DNA of 64,000 nt from Candidatus Halobonum tyrrellensis G22. Its GTDB lineage: Archaea > Halobacteriota > Halobacteria > Halobacteriales > Haloferacaceae. Each line of letters starts with the position of its first letter. Positions within the stretch are counted from its first letter, which is position 1. The translations under genes were made by a program, and so were the position numbers. The DNA lies in contig NZ_ASGZ01000037.1 of the NCBI RefSeq assembly GCF_000495475.1, positions 60,020 through 124,019 of the forward strand, given 5' to 3'. A model generated the notes under the pieces. That model was not told where the DNA came from. It was given only the letters and a program-made list of their open reading frames with translations, and did no database searches. Shown one piece after another: positions 1 to 10,497 of this stretch.

Positions 1-1361
<1,361 letters not shown>

Positions 1362-1425
1362 GCCCGGCCCGCGGCTCCGACCGTCGGGACTGTCGGGGGT
1401 CGAACTCGAACTCGGACGCCGAGCG

Positions 1426-2886
1426 TCAGTCGGCGGCGCTCGCGGCGTCGCTGGCCGCCCGGTCGAGCATCCCCCCGGCGGTCGAGTAGCGGAAGTACGC
1501 ACACAGTCCGACCGCGGCGACCACGTTCGATATCGTCACGGCCCAGAACGGGCCGAGCGCGCCGTACCCCAGGAGGTACGCGCCGACCGCGGCGACCGGG
1601 ATCCGGACGCCCCAGTACTGCAGCAGCGTCGAGTACATGCTGACCTCGGTCTTGCCGGCGCCGTTGAACCCCGCCTCGACGGTCCAGACGGTGCCGAGCG
1701 CCCAGTAGCTGTACGCGAGGATCTGGAGGTACGCGACCGTGTACGCCAGCGCCTCCGCCCCGATGTCGGGGACGAACAGCACGGCGAGGAACTCGGGGTA
1801 GAGCCACTGTCCGACGCCGACGACGCCGATGCCGACCGCACCGACCGCGACGCCGAGCCACGTCGCGCGGGTCGCCCGATCCGGGCGGGCGGCCCCGAGG
1901 TTCTGCCCGACGATGGTCGTGCTCGCGGAGCCGACGCCGATGGCGGGGACGAACGCGACCGTCGAGACGCGCGCGCCGACCGTGTAGGCGGTGAGCGCGG
2001 CCGCGCCGCCGGTGAAGGAGATGATCGCCACCATCACCAGCCGCGCGGCCTGCCGGCCGACGCTCTGGCCCGCCCGGGGGGCACCCACGTCGACGAGCGT
2101 GCGGAACTCCTCGGGGTCGAGTCCGACCGACGCGCGGTCGAGCGAGAAGCCGCCCCGGTCGGAGAGCGCCGCCCCGACCATGAGGAGCGCGCCGAACACG
2201 TAGCCGACGAGCGTGGCGTACGCGGCGCCCGCGATGCCCATCCCCGCGAAGCCGGTGGCGGCCAACAGCGACGACTCCAGCCCGCCGAGTCCGAGGATGG
2301 CGAACAGCGGGTTCGAGGTGAACCCGAAGATCAGTACCGGGTCGAGCAGGATGTTGGTGCCGATGGCGACGAGGTTGGCGACCAGCGGCGTCCGCGAGTC
2401 GCCGGCGCCGGTGAACGCCGCCTCGACGGCGTCGCTCGCGGTGCCGACGACGTACGCGAACGCGATCGCACCGAGGTACGTCGCCGCGAGGGCGGCCACG
2501 TTCGCCCCGGGGTCGAACAGCCGCGTGAGGTCGAGCGCCACCGCGTCGACCACGACGGCGAGCACGAGCATCAGCGACGTCGCGCCCACGAGCCCGTGAA
2601 ACGCCGCTCGACGGGCGCCCGCGCGGTCGTCGGTGCCGACCCGCTGTGAGACGAGCACCTGCGAGCCGACGTACACCGCCTGCGCGGGGACGACGAGCAG
2701 CCCGATCAGCGGCGCGATCAGGCCGACGGCGGCGACCGCGTCGCCGCTCAGCCGCCCCAGCCAGAACACGTCGACGATCTGCTGGGCGACCAGCGCGAAC
2801 TGCTGGGCGACGATGGGGGCGGAGAGAAACGCGAGCGCGCGCCCGAGTGACCCCTCCGTGATATCCTCCGACGAGACGTCGAACAT
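1426..2886 (-). CDS. MATE family multidrug/cation antiporter
   Basis: A 486-residue polytopic membrane protein of the MATE superfamily, which exports drugs or metabolites in exchange for Na+ or H+. The sequence shows two homologous halves of about six hydrophobic segments each, beginning after a short acidic tail (MFDVSSEDITEG), with the typical APIVAQQFALVAQQIVDVFWLG helix 1 region split by polar residues. The ATG at 2886 was chosen because upstream in-frame residues are Arg-rich and not protein-like. It is divergent from lipA with a 125-bp gap that holds both promoters. The substrate cannot be inferred. Confidence 0.9.
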   Translation of the reverse strand: MFDVSSEDITEGSLGRALAFLSAPIVAQQFALVAQQIVDVFWLGRLSGDAVAAVGLIAPLIGLLVVPAQAVYVGSQVLVSQRVGTDDRAGARRAAFHGLVGATSLMLVLAVVVDAVALDLTRLFDPGANVAALAATYLGAIAFAYVVGTASDAVEAAFTGAGDSRTPLVANLVAIGTNILLDPVLIFGFTSNPLFAILGLGGLESSLLAATGFAGMGIAGAAYATLVGYVFGALLMVGAALSDRGGFSLDRASVGLDPEEFRTLVDVGAPRAGQSVGRQAARLVMVAIISFTGGAAALTAYTVGARVSTVAFVPAIGVGSASTTIVGQNLGAARPDRATRATWLGVAVGAVGIGVVGVGQWLYPEFLAVLFVPDIGAEALAYTVAYLQILAYSYWALGTVWTVEAGFNGAGKTEVSMYSTLLQYWGVRIPVAAVGAYLLGYGALGPFWAVTISNVVAAVGLCAYFRYSTAGGMLDRAASDAASAAD

Positions 2887-2982
2887 CGGATCGTTTCGGA
2901 ATCCACATCGGACAATAAATCTCTGTCGATGTCTCTCATATTCTCCCACGTTCACACGTTTTCCCGCCCGGGAGACCGCACG

Positions 2983-2988
2983 CTTTTG
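2983..2988 (+). promoter_or_regulatory. TATA-like box of lipA
   Basis: The T-run CTTTTG is centred about 26 nt upstream of the lipA ATG. This spacing predicts a leaderless transcript starting at the start codon, the common haloarchaeal arrangement. Confidence 0.5.
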
Positions 2989-3011
2989 CTCCCGGCGGCG
3001 GAACGGTCCGT

Positions 3012-3959
3012 ATGAGCAGTCGGCGGCGCAAGCCCGACTGGTTGAAGAGCCGCCCACCCGCCGGGCAGCGCTTCACCGAGATCCGGTCCGTCCTCCGCGA
3101 ACACGACCTCAACACGGTCTGTGAGGAGGCCAACTGCCCCAACCTCGGCGAGTGCTGGAGCGGCGGCGACGCCGGCGGGCACGGCCACGGGACGGCCACG
3201 TTCATGCTGATGGGCGACCGGTGTTCGCGCGGCTGTAACTTCTGTGACGTCGAGACCGGCGGGATGGAGGCGTTGGACCCCGACGAACCCGCGAACGTCG
3301 CCGAGGCGGTGACCGAGATCGGACTGGAGTACGTCGTGCTCACGTCGGTCGACCGCGACGACCTCCCCGACGGCGGCAGCGCCCACTTCGCGGAGACGAT
3401 CCGCGAGATCAAACGCCGCGACCCCGGCATCCTGGTCGAGGTGTTGATCCCCGACTTCGGCGGCGACGAGGCGGCCGTCCGTCGGGTGATCGAGGCGGGA
3501 CCCGACGTGGTCGCCCACAACGTCGAGACGGTCGAGCGGTTGCAGTGGCCCGTCCGCGACCGCCGGGCGACGTACGACCGGACGCTCGACGTGTTACAGC
3601 AGGTGAGCCGGGAGTCGGACATCCACACCAAGACGAGCGTGATGCTCGGCCTCGGCGAGTACGACCACGAGGTGTACCGGACGCTCAGGGACCTCCGGGA
3701 GGCGGACGTCGACATCGTCACCCTCGGGCAGTACCTCCAGCCGTCGCTGTCGCACCTCGACGTGTTCGAGTACGTCCACCCCGACGCGTTCGACACCTGG
3801 CGGCGGGTCGCCGAGGAGGAACTCGGCTTCCTCTACTGCGCGTCGGGACCGATGGTCCGCTCGTCGTACAAGGCGGGCGAACTGTTCGTCGAGGCGCTCG
3901 TCCGCGAAGGGTCGTCGGTCGAGGCGGCTCGGGCGGCCGCCCGCGCCGCCGGCGGGTGA
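3012..3959 (+). CDS. lipA: Lipoyl synthase (radical SAM)
   Basis: LipA inserts two sulfur atoms into octanoyl groups bound to lipoyl domains, using two 4Fe-4S clusters and SAM. Both signature motifs are visible: the auxiliary-cluster cysteines C37, C42 and C48 (CEEANCPNLGEC) and the radical SAM triad C71, C75 and C78 (CSRGCNFC). The length, 315 residues, is normal. It sits directly upstream of the 2-oxoacid dehydrogenase operon, whose E2 subunit carries a lipoyl domain, so it probably supplies that cofactor. No lipoate ligase or octanoyltransferase is next to it. Confidence 0.97.
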   Translation: MSSRRRKPDWLKSRPPAGQRFTEIRSVLREHDLNTVCEEANCPNLGECWSGGDAGGHGHGTATFMLMGDRCSRGCNFCDVETGGMEALDPDEPANVAEAVTEIGLEYVVLTSVDRDDLPDGGSAHFAETIREIKRRDPGILVEVLIPDFGGDEAAVRRVIEAGPDVVAHNVETVERLQWPVRDRRATYDRTLDVLQQVSRESDIHTKTSVMLGLGEYDHEVYRTLRDLREADVDIVTLGQYLQPSLSHLDVFEYVHPDAFDTWRRVAEEELGFLYCASGPMVRSSYKAGELFVEALVREGSSVEAARAAARAAGG

Positions 3960-4090
3960 CTCCGACGGCGACGCACCCAACGGCGACGCATCCAACGCCG
4001 ACCGACCGCGCGACCGGTTGACAGTCGCCGCCTCGAACCCGCGTCGGCTGGACGAACGGGTACGCCCCGGCAGTATTTCCACGCACAGTA

Positions 4091-4101
4091 AACTATTTAC
4101 G
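4091..4101 (+). promoter_or_regulatory. TATA box of the 2-oxoacid dehydrogenase operon
   Basis: AACTATTTACG is the most AT-rich stretch upstream of pdhA. A start about 26 nt downstream gives a leader of roughly 30 nt. That leader contains a purine-rich GGAAGGTGGG just before the GTG at 4154, which partly matches the CCTCC near the 16S 3' end and supports this GTG as the start. Confidence 0.55.
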
Positions 4102-4153
4102 AAAACACTATGCGTCGGGGCGGTGAGGGTTCGCGCATGGGAAGGTGGGTACC

Positions 4154-5269
4154 GTGAGCACGCTCGAACGCGACCCCCGCGAGGGGGAGGTCCGCGTCCT
4201 CGACGAGAACGGCGACGTCGTCGGCGACGCGCCCGACCTCTCGGCGGAGGAACTCCTCGCGATGTACCGGCAGATGAAGCTGGCGCGCCGGTTCGACACG
4301 CGCGCCGTCTCGCTCCAGCGGCAGGGGCGGATGGGGACGTTCCCCCCGATGTCGGGCCAGGAGGGCGCGCAGGTCGCCTCGGCGATGGCGCTCGCCGACG
4401 ACGACTGGGTGGTCCCCTCCTACCGCGAACACGCCGTCTCGCTCGTCCGCGGGGTGAGTTTGGAGCGGACGCTGCTCTACTGGATGGGCGACGAGCGGGG
4501 GAGCCGGATGGCCGACGGCGTGAACGTCTTCCCGGTCGCGGTCCCCATCGCGAGTCAGATCCCCCACGCGACGGGGATGGCGTGGGCGAACAAGCTACGG
4601 AACGACGACGGGACCCCCGACGCCGTGGTCTGTTACTTCGGCGACGGCGCCACGAGCGAGGGCGACTTCCACGAGGGACTCAACTTCGCGGGCGTGTTCG
4701 ACACGCCGAACGTCTTCTTCTGTAACAACAACCAGTGGGCCATCTCGGTCCCGCGGTCGAAACAGACCGCCTCGGCGACGCTCGCACAGAAGGCCGACGC
4801 GTACGGCTTCGAGGGCGTCCAGGTCGACGGGATGGACCCGCTCGCGGTGTACAAGGTCACGGAGGAGGCGCTCGCGAAGGCGAGAGACCCCGACAAGGGG
4901 GAGCTCCGGCCGACGCTGATCGAGGCGGTCCAGTACCGCTTCGGCGCACACACCACCGCCGACGACCCGTCGGTGTACCGCGAGGACGCCGAGGTGGAGG
5001 AGTGGAAGGCGAAAGACCCCATCCCGCGGCTCGAACGCTACCTCCGCGGGCGGGACTTACTCGACGACGACCGGGTCGCCGACATCGAGGAGTCCGTCGA
5101 AACCGAGGTGGCCGACGCCATCGAGGCGGCCGAGTCGACCACGCGTCCGGACCCGTCGTCGATGTTCGAACACGTCTACGAGGAGATGACGCCGGAACTC
5201 CGCGCGCAGGCCGAGCGGTTCGCCGACCTCCGCGAGCGGTACGGCGACGAGGCGTTCCTCGACGACTGA
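4154..5269 (+). CDS. pdhA: 2-oxoacid (pyruvate-type) dehydrogenase E1 component, alpha subunit
   Basis: The thiamine-diphosphate-binding E1 alpha subunit, 371 residues, acts with E1 beta to decarboxylate a 2-oxoacid and pass the acyl group to E2. The ThDP motif is clear: GDGATSEGDFHEG followed about 30 residues later by NNN. The GTG at 4154 (MSTLERDPREG) is preferred over the GTG at 4145, which would lie inside the likely ribosome-binding sequence. It is first in the operon. Haloarchaea normally oxidise pyruvate with a ferredoxin oxidoreductase, and one Haloferax complex of this family was linked to isoleucine use, so the substrate is open. Confidence 0.93.
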   Translation: MSTLERDPREGEVRVLDENGDVVGDAPDLSAEELLAMYRQMKLARRFDTRAVSLQRQGRMGTFPPMSGQEGAQVASAMALADDDWVVPSYREHAVSLVRGVSLERTLLYWMGDERGSRMADGVNVFPVAVPIASQIPHATGMAWANKLRNDDGTPDAVVCYFGDGATSEGDFHEGLNFAGVFDTPNVFFCNNNQWAISVPRSKQTASATLAQKADAYGFEGVQVDGMDPLAVYKVTEEALAKARDPDKGELRPTLIEAVQYRFGAHTTADDPSVYREDAEVEEWKAKDPIPRLERYLRGRDLLDDDRVADIEESVETEVADAIEAAESTTRPDPSSMFEHVYEEMTPELRAQAERFADLRERYGDEAFLDD

Positions 5270-5300
5270 GCCGACCCGACCCTACCTACATCGACACCGA

Positions 5301-6302
5301 ATGAGCACTCGACAGACGGAACCCACGCAGAATCTCACGCTCGTACAGTCGGTCCGCGACGCGCTCGCGACCGAGATGGAGGCGGACGACGACGTGCTCG
5401 TCACGGGCGAGGACGTCGGCAAGAACGGCGGCGTCTTCCGCGCCACCGAGGGGCTGTTCGACGAGTTCGGCGGCGACCGCGTCGTCGACACGCCGCTGGC
5501 GGAGTCGGGCATCATCGGCACCGCCGTCGGGATGGCGGCGATGGGGCTGAAACCCGTCGCCGAGGTCCAGTTCTCGGGGTTCGTCTACCCCGGGTTCGAC
5601 CAGATCGTGAGCCACATGGCGCGGATGCGGGCCCGCTCGCGCGGCCGGTTCACCCTCCCGATGGTGCTCCGCGCGCCGTACGGCGGCGGCATCCGCGCGC
5701 CCGAACACCACTCGGAGTCGAAGGAGGCGTTCTACGCCCACGAGGCCGGGCTGAAGGTCGTCATCCCCTCGACGCCGTACGACGCGAAGGGGCTGTTGAT
5801 CTCGGCGATCCGCGACCCCGACCCGGTGATCTTCCTCGAACCCAAACTCATCTACCGCGCGTTCCGCGGCGAGGTGCCCGAGGGCGACTACGAGGTCCCC
5901 ATCGGCGAAGCCGCGGTCCGCCGCGAGGGGTCGGACGTCTCCGTGTTCGCGTACGGCGCGATGACCCGCCCCGCGATGGAGGCGGCCGACCGCCTCGCCG
6001 ACGACGGCGTCGACGCGGAGGTGGTCGACCTCCGCACCGTCTCGCCGCTCGACCGCGAGGCCATCGTGGAGTCGTTCGAGAAGACGGGGCGGGCGGTCGT
6101 CGTCCACGAGGCGCCCAAGACGGGCGGGCTGGCCGGCGAGATAACCGCGATCGTTCAAGAGGAGGCACTGCTCTACCAGGAGGCGCCGGTCCAACGGGTG
6201 ACCGGCTTCGACGTGCCGTACCCGCTGTACGCGATGGAGGACTACTACATGCCGAACGCCGCCCGCGTGGCCGCGGGTATCGAGGAGGCGGTGGAGTTCT
6301 GA
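5301..6302 (+). CDS. pdhB: 2-oxoacid dehydrogenase E1 component, beta subunit
   Basis: E1 beta, 333 residues, forms the alpha2beta2 E1 heterotetramer. Visible features are the N-terminal pyrimidine-binding domain (VTGEDVGKNGGVFRATEGL, with DTPLAESGIIGTAVG further on) and the C-terminal transketolase-type domain (VVDLRTVSPLD, then VVVHEAPKTGG). It begins 31 bp after E1 alpha, and its TGA shares one base with the E2 start codon (TGATG), which points to translational coupling. Confidence 0.95.
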   Translation: MSTRQTEPTQNLTLVQSVRDALATEMEADDDVLVTGEDVGKNGGVFRATEGLFDEFGGDRVVDTPLAESGIIGTAVGMAAMGLKPVAEVQFSGFVYPGFDQIVSHMARMRARSRGRFTLPMVLRAPYGGGIRAPEHHSESKEAFYAHEAGLKVVIPSTPYDAKGLLISAIRDPDPVIFLEPKLIYRAFRGEVPEGDYEVPIGEAAVRREGSDVSVFAYGAMTRPAMEAADRLADDGVDAEVVDLRTVSPLDREAIVESFEKTGRAVVVHEAPKTGGLAGEITAIVQEEALLYQEAPVQRVTGFDVPYPLYAMEDYYMPNAARVAAGIEEAVEF

Positions 6303-7987
6303 TGGTCACCAAGGAGTTCGAACTCCCCGACGTCGGCGAGGGCGTCGCCGAGGGGGAACTGGTCGCGTGGCTGGTCGAACCGGGCGATGCGGTGACCGAA
6401 GACCAACCCGTCGCCGAGGTGGAGACGGACAAGGCGCTCGTGGAGGTGCCCTCGCGGTACGACGGGACGGTGAAGGAACTGCTCGCCGAGGAGGGCGAGA
6501 CGGTCCCCGTCGGCCAGGTCATCATCACGTTCGAGGTGGACGAGGGCGACGCCGGCGGCGAGGGCGGCGAGACCGACGCGGGGACGGACGCCGACGCCGG
6601 GACCGCCGAGTCGAGCGGCGACGCGGACGCCGCCGGCGCGACATCCGCCGGCCCGACCGACGACGGGGAGGAGACGGCGACCGCCGAGACGGACGACGAA
6701 CCCGCGGGCCGCGTGTTCGCGCCGCCGTCGACGCGGCGGCTCGCGCGCGAACTCGGCGTGAGCCTCGACGCCGTCTCGGGAAGCGGTCCGGGCGGCCGGG
6801 TCACCGACGCGGACGTGCGCGCACACGCCGAGTCGGACGACTCGTCCGATGCCGACGACGCGGACGCGGGGGACGCCGACGGGGAGTCGGGGTCGTCCGG
6901 CCCGCGGGCGATGAGCGTCGGACAGGGCACACAGGTCGTCTCCAAGCGCTCGGGTGACGGCGAGGCGACCGACCCCGGTTCCGACGAGGAAACGGAGTCC
7001 GGGTCCGACTCCGCGGCCGACGCGGCGGAGCCGACGGCGTCGGCCGCCGGACGCGAGCGGACGCTGGCGGCGCCCGCGACCCGCCGCGCCGCCGCGGAGG
7101 CGGGCGTCGACCTGAACGACGTGCCCACCGACGAGACCCGCGACGGCGAGGCGTTCGTGACGGCCGACCAGGTCGCCGCCTACGCCGACGAGGTGCGCGC
7201 CGCGCGGGAGGCGGAGACGGCGGGGGCGGCCGGAACGGACGCCTCCGCGGGCGAGACGACCGACGAAGCGGCCGACGGCGAGGAGCGCGAGGGCGGCGGG
7301 ACGGTGCCGTACCGCGGGGTCCGCCGCACCATCGGCGAGCGGATGGCGCAGTCGAAGTACACCGCGCCCCACGTCACCCACCACGACACCGTCGTCGTCG
7401 ACGACCTGGTGGAGACGCGCGCGGCGCTCAAGCCGCTGGCGGCCGAACGGGACGTGAGCCTGACGTACGTGCCGTTCGTCCTGAAGGCGCTCGTGGCGGC
7501 GCTCGAGGAGTTCCCGATACTCAACTCGAAGCTCCGCGAGGACGACGAGGAGATCGTCCTCGAGGACGACTACCACGTCGGCATCGCCGTGGCGACCGAC
7601 GCGGGGCTGATGGTTCCCGTCGTCCGGGACGTCGACGAGAAGTCGATCCCGGACCTCGCCGCGGAGGTGTCGGACCTCGCCGCTCGCGCCCGCTCGCGCG
7701 ACCTCTCGCGGGCGGAGATGCAGGGCGGGACGTTCACCGTCACCAACTTCGGCGCCATCGGCGGCGAGTACGCCACGCCGATCATCAACCACCCCGAGAG
7801 CGCGATCCTCGGGTTGGGTGCGATCGACGAGCGGCCGGTCGCCGAAGACGGCGAGGTCCGTGCGGCCCACACCCTCCCGCTGTCGCTGTCGGTCGACCAC
7901 CGGGTGGTCGACGGCGCGGACGCCGCGCGGTTCACCAACCGGCTGATGGAGTTCCTCGCCGACCCGCGTCTGCTCCTCTTGGAGTAA
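6302..7987 (+). CDS. pdhC: 2-oxoacid dehydrogenase E2 component (dihydrolipoamide acyltransferase)
   Basis: E2 is the core of the complex and moves acyl groups to CoA. In order, the 561 residues show one lipoyl domain (about 1-78) with the lipoylated lysine K44 in VETDKALVE, an acidic linker, a peripheral-subunit-binding domain (about 138-176), another acidic linker, a second binding-domain-like segment (about 255-296), and the CoA acyltransferase domain (about 335-561) with active-site HRVVDG near 533-538. Two binding-type domains in one chain are unusual and could anchor both E1 and E3. No E3 gene follows, although one is usually next in haloarchaeal operons of this type. Confidence 0.95.
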   Translation: MVTKEFELPDVGEGVAEGELVAWLVEPGDAVTEDQPVAEVETDKALVEVPSRYDGTVKELLAEEGETVPVGQVIITFEVDEGDAGGEGGETDAGTDADAGTAESSGDADAAGATSAGPTDDGEETATAETDDEPAGRVFAPPSTRRLARELGVSLDAVSGSGPGGRVTDADVRAHAESDDSSDADDADAGDADGESGSSGPRAMSVGQGTQVVSKRSGDGEATDPGSDEETESGSDSAADAAEPTASAAGRERTLAAPATRRAAAEAGVDLNDVPTDETRDGEAFVTADQVAAYADEVRAAREAETAGAAGTDASAGETTDEAADGEEREGGGTVPYRGVRRTIGERMAQSKYTAPHVTHHDTVVVDDLVETRAALKPLAAERDVSLTYVPFVLKALVAALEEFPILNSKLREDDEEIVLEDDYHVGIAVATDAGLMVPVVRDVDEKSIPDLAAEVSDLAARARSRDLSRAEMQGGTFTVTNFGAIGGEYATPIINHPESAILGLGAIDERPVAEDGEVRAAHTLPLSLSVDHRVVDGADAARFTNRLMEFLADPRLLLLE

Positions 7988-8450
7988 CCCCCTCCGCTCT
8001 GGACCCCGTCGCTTCGAGTCGCGGAGCGGTGCGCTTCGACCGCAACCCGCGGGTCGCCCCGTCCCCTCGGCTCTCGACGATAGCGTCGCGCTCCGACTCC
8101 GGAGCCGTCCCCGTCGATACCGACTACTACGGAGTTCCAGTCGAAACGAAGGGGTTATACCGGCGCGCTCCGGCGTATCGCGGAGCTGACCGCGCCAAGA
8201 CGCACGCCCGATACGGGTCCGACGCGCGTCGCACGGACGTCCGCCGAGCGGCGGACGGGCATCCACGACCGCAGGACGGAGCGCCGACGCCGGTCGACGC
8301 GTCTCGCCGTTTATCGGTCGCCGGTGGGCGCCATCCGGTAGCCATCCGTAACCGGTCCCGGCGGCGGTCGCGGTCGGTCGGTGCTCGACCCGCCCGCCGC
8401 CGGCGCGCTCGTGGTCCGCCCGGTGGTCGGCGCCGCTCGCCGCGCGTCCC
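7988..8450. other. Intergenic region with no convincing gene
   Basis: This 463-bp gap lies between pdhC and the convergent purO. The ORFs here are Arg/Ser/Pro-rich without the acidic composition of real haloarchaeal proteins. A TATA-like GGTTATACC lies at about 8153-8161 and a TTTATC at about 8311, but no tRNA, 7S RNA or RNase P RNA pattern was recognised after them. Confidence 0.6.
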
Positions 8451-9035
8451 CTACTCGTCGCGGCCGTTCTCCACCGCGAAGCCGGCGCTGCCGTCGCCGA
8501 CGCGGACGCCCGCGGCGCAGACGGCGTGTTCGAACTCGTGGCCGTAGACGGTCTTGGCGGCCGCACTGGCCGTCGTCGGCGGGAACTCGAACGGGCGGGG
8601 GTCCTGCTCCTCGTAGGTGGCGACGAGGTGGGGGTCGTCCACCTGCCGCACCAGGAGGGCGTCCCGGCGGACCGTCCCCAGGTAGGCGGCGTCGTCGGTC
8701 ACGACCGCCGCGATCCGCGGGGTGTCGTAGTCGTCCTTCTCGAAGTCCAGCGCCAACAGCGACGACGCGAGCGCGTCACGCGCGGGGTAGCCCGACTCGT
8801 ACTTCTCGGTCACGGGGTCGACGTGCGAGCCGTTGCCGACGACGACGCCGTCGCCCGCCCGGCGCGCGCAGTTGTACGAGACGTACGGGTTGTCGGTCGG
8901 CTCCGCCTCGTCGGTGGGGACGACCGTGAGCGTGTCGTCGCCGCGGCGGACGACCTTGCGGTGGGGGAACGAGCGCGACGAGACGCGGTACGCGCCGATG
9001 CCGGGACCGGCGACGAGGAAGCGGCCGACGTACAT
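8451..9035 (-). CDS. purO: IMP cyclohydrolase, archaeal PurO type
   Basis: PurO closes the purine ring by converting FAICAR to IMP, the last step of purine biosynthesis; it is an archaeal protein unrelated to bacterial PurH. The 194-residue sequence starts with the family hallmark [12 protein letters not shown] then [12 protein letters not shown], and contains the conserved [38 protein letters not shown] region and a C-terminal ENGRD. The length matches the family. No other purine gene lies beside it. Confidence 0.95.
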   Translation of the reverse strand: MYVGRFLVAGPGIGAYRVSSRSFPHRKVVRRGDDTLTVVPTDEAEPTDNPYVSYNCARRAGDGVVVGNGSHVDPVTEKYESGYPARDALASSLLALDFEKDDYDTPRIAAVVTDDAAYLGTVRRDALLVRQVDDPHLVATYEEQDPRPFEFPPTTASAAAKTVYGHEFEHAVCAAGVRVGDGSAGFAVENGRDE

Positions 9036-9090
9036 GGGCGTCGGTGTGGCCCGTCGGGAGATGTAGGTGTCGGTTCGGGCAGAGAGGGGG

Positions 9091-9483
9091 TCAGCCGAGC
9101 CGTCGGTCGACCGCCCGTGCGACCGCGAGCAGGCCGCGGCCGGCGGCGACGGCGGCTCCGCCGACGCGCGCTTCGACGGGCGCGACGCCGAGACGCCGCG
9201 AGAGCGCGCCCGGACGGGCGTCCGCCCCGAGGACGGCGACGGTGGTCCCGCGGACGCGCACCTCGACGGTGAGCGCCGTCGTCTCCAACAGCGCGTCGAG
9301 GCGGTCGTCGACGCCCGCCAGTCCCGTCCGCGCGAGTCGGACGCCCGCGACGACCGTCGGCACCTCGACGAACAGTCGGTCGCCCGTCGACGCCACCTCC
9401 ACGGGCGTGCCGTCGACGCTGACGTCGAGGTCCGTCTCGACGCGGAGGGGGGCGCGGGCGCCGTCCGCCCGGTCAGTCGTCAC
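9091..9483 (-). CDS. Conserved haloarchaeal hypothetical protein
   Basis: A 130-residue protein with a GTG start at 9483 and no recognised family. It is rich in Val, Ala and Arg with regular hydrophobic alternation ([34 protein letters not shown]), suggesting a compact alpha/beta fold and no membrane segment. Its start lies within the end of the upstream small gene (11-bp overlap, different frame), so the two are probably co-transcribed. Codon use is like the neighbouring genes. Confidence 0.7.
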   Translation of the reverse strand: MTTDRADGARAPLRVETDLDVSVDGTPVEVASTGDRLFVEVPTVVAGVRLARTGLAGVDDRLDALLETTALTVEVRVRGTTVAVLGADARPGALSRRLGVAPVEARVGGAAVAAGRGLLAVARAVDRRLG

Positions 9484-9685
9484 GCTCGCGGGTGGTGATG
9501 GTGACCGACCCGTCGAGCTGCCAGCGGGCGTGGTCGGCGTCCTCGCCGGTCCCGCTCGGTACGTGAACCTCCATGTCGTCGAACTCGTAGATGATCTCCG
9601 CCCCTCGACCGGTCAGTCGGTCGTAGAGACCGATCGCCAACTCGGGCCACGTCGTCGTCTCGTCGACCGTCTCTGACTCGCTCAT
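9473..9685 (-). CDS. Small conserved haloarchaeal protein, unknown function
   Basis: A 70-residue acidic protein ([26 protein letters not shown]). The ATG at 9685 was chosen because the open frame upstream is Arg/His-rich and not protein-like. The second half ([16 protein letters not shown], then [13 protein letters not shown]) looks like beta strands. It is first of a two-gene unit with the overlapping 130-residue gene. No family assigned. Confidence 0.7.
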   Translation of the reverse strand: MSESETVDETTTWPELAIGLYDRLTGRGAEIIYEFDDMEVHVPSGTGEDADHARWQLDGSVTITTRERDD

Positions 9686-9890
9686 GCGAACCGTGGTACG
9701 GGATGACGCGGCAAATACCCTGTGTTCGTCGAACGAGGCGTGTAACTTACGTTCGTTCCGTCCGTGTACGTGACACACTGGCATCGACAGGTGCGGCGCC
9801 GGTCCGCGTTCGTCCGCCCGGACGCGCGGCCGCCACGTCTCCCGACTTCGCAACACTCATAACCGACGACGGGGTAGTACCCGGTGCAGC

Positions 9891-9963
9891 AGTCCATTGG
9901 GGTAGTGGCCAATCCTGTTGCCTTCTGGGGGCAACGACCCTGGTTCGAATCCAGGATGGACTA
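9891..9963 (+). tRNA. tRNA-Gln (anticodon CTG)
   Basis: The cloverleaf is complete: 7-bp acceptor AGTCCAT/ATGGACT, anticodon stem TTGCC/GGCAA closing the loop TTCTGGG with anticodon CTG, T-stem CCTGG/CCAGG closing TTCGAAT, and an A discriminator. The 3' CCA is not encoded. No intron is present. Confidence 0.95.
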
Positions 9964-10069
9964 CTCCCGTTCTCACCCGCCGAGTCACGTCTCTCGTCCA
10001 CCGGCCCGCGTATCGACCCCGATAGCCGCGCCGACGCGTTGATAGCCGCGCGGCCGACAGGGAACCCGA

Positions 10070-10285
10070 ATGAGTCGGTACGACTTCCGGCGGGGGTACG
10101 AGTGTCCCCGGTGTGAGGCGGACACGAACGTGTTCAGGGACCCCGCCACCGGGACGTACGGGTGGGTCTGTCCGGTGGAGGGCTGCCGAGCGGTCGGCTT
10201 CGGATTCGGGTCGCGCCGGCTGGCGCGGGTCGGTCTGCGGGAGTACCGCGAGCGGTTCGGAACCCGCGGTTGCGGGTCCCGGTAG
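10070..10285 (+). CDS. Small zinc-ribbon-like protein
   Basis: A 71-residue basic protein with two cysteine pairs, CPRC near residue 12 and CPVEGC near residue 34, separated by about 18 residues (VFRDPATGTYGWV). This is the spacing of a single zinc ribbon. The C-terminus is Arg-rich (RRLARVGLREYRERFG), compatible with nucleic acid contact. Several short CPxC proteins of unknown role are common in haloarchaea. It stands alone between tRNA-Gln and the convergent cgi121. Confidence 0.75.
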   Translation: MSRYDFRRGYECPRCEADTNVFRDPATGTYGWVCPVEGCRAVGFGFGSRRLARVGLREYRERFGTRGCGSR

Positions 10286-10497
10286 CGCGGCGTCGCGCCC
10301 GCCGGCCCGCGTCCGCCTCGTTCCGGCGCGGATAGTCACGGTTTTATGCTCGACGCGAGTAGCCAGCAGCCACGCCGGCGCGGGGTCGACCGCTACTCTT
10401 TCGATTTCGACTCGAAGCACATCCCTACGCCGCCATCCGGTTTCCAGCCGAAACGAGGGGGTGTGTACGACGCCCGTCAGACGCCGCCGACCGCCCG

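Noticed and set aside
3962..4008. Tandem repeat of about 15 bp after lipA (CGGCGACGCACCCAA unit)
   Set aside because: Only two imperfect copies; likely chance or slippage in noncoding DNA, and not CRISPR-like.
8029..8547. 172-codon ORF after pdhC
   Set aside because: Arg/Ser/Pro-rich and overlapping the end of purO; no acidic haloarchaeal signature.
10346..10497. TTTTATGC box and following sequence as a possible small RNA gene
   Set aside because: No tRNA, C/D-box or H/ACA pattern was found and the strand opposite holds cgi121 just after it.
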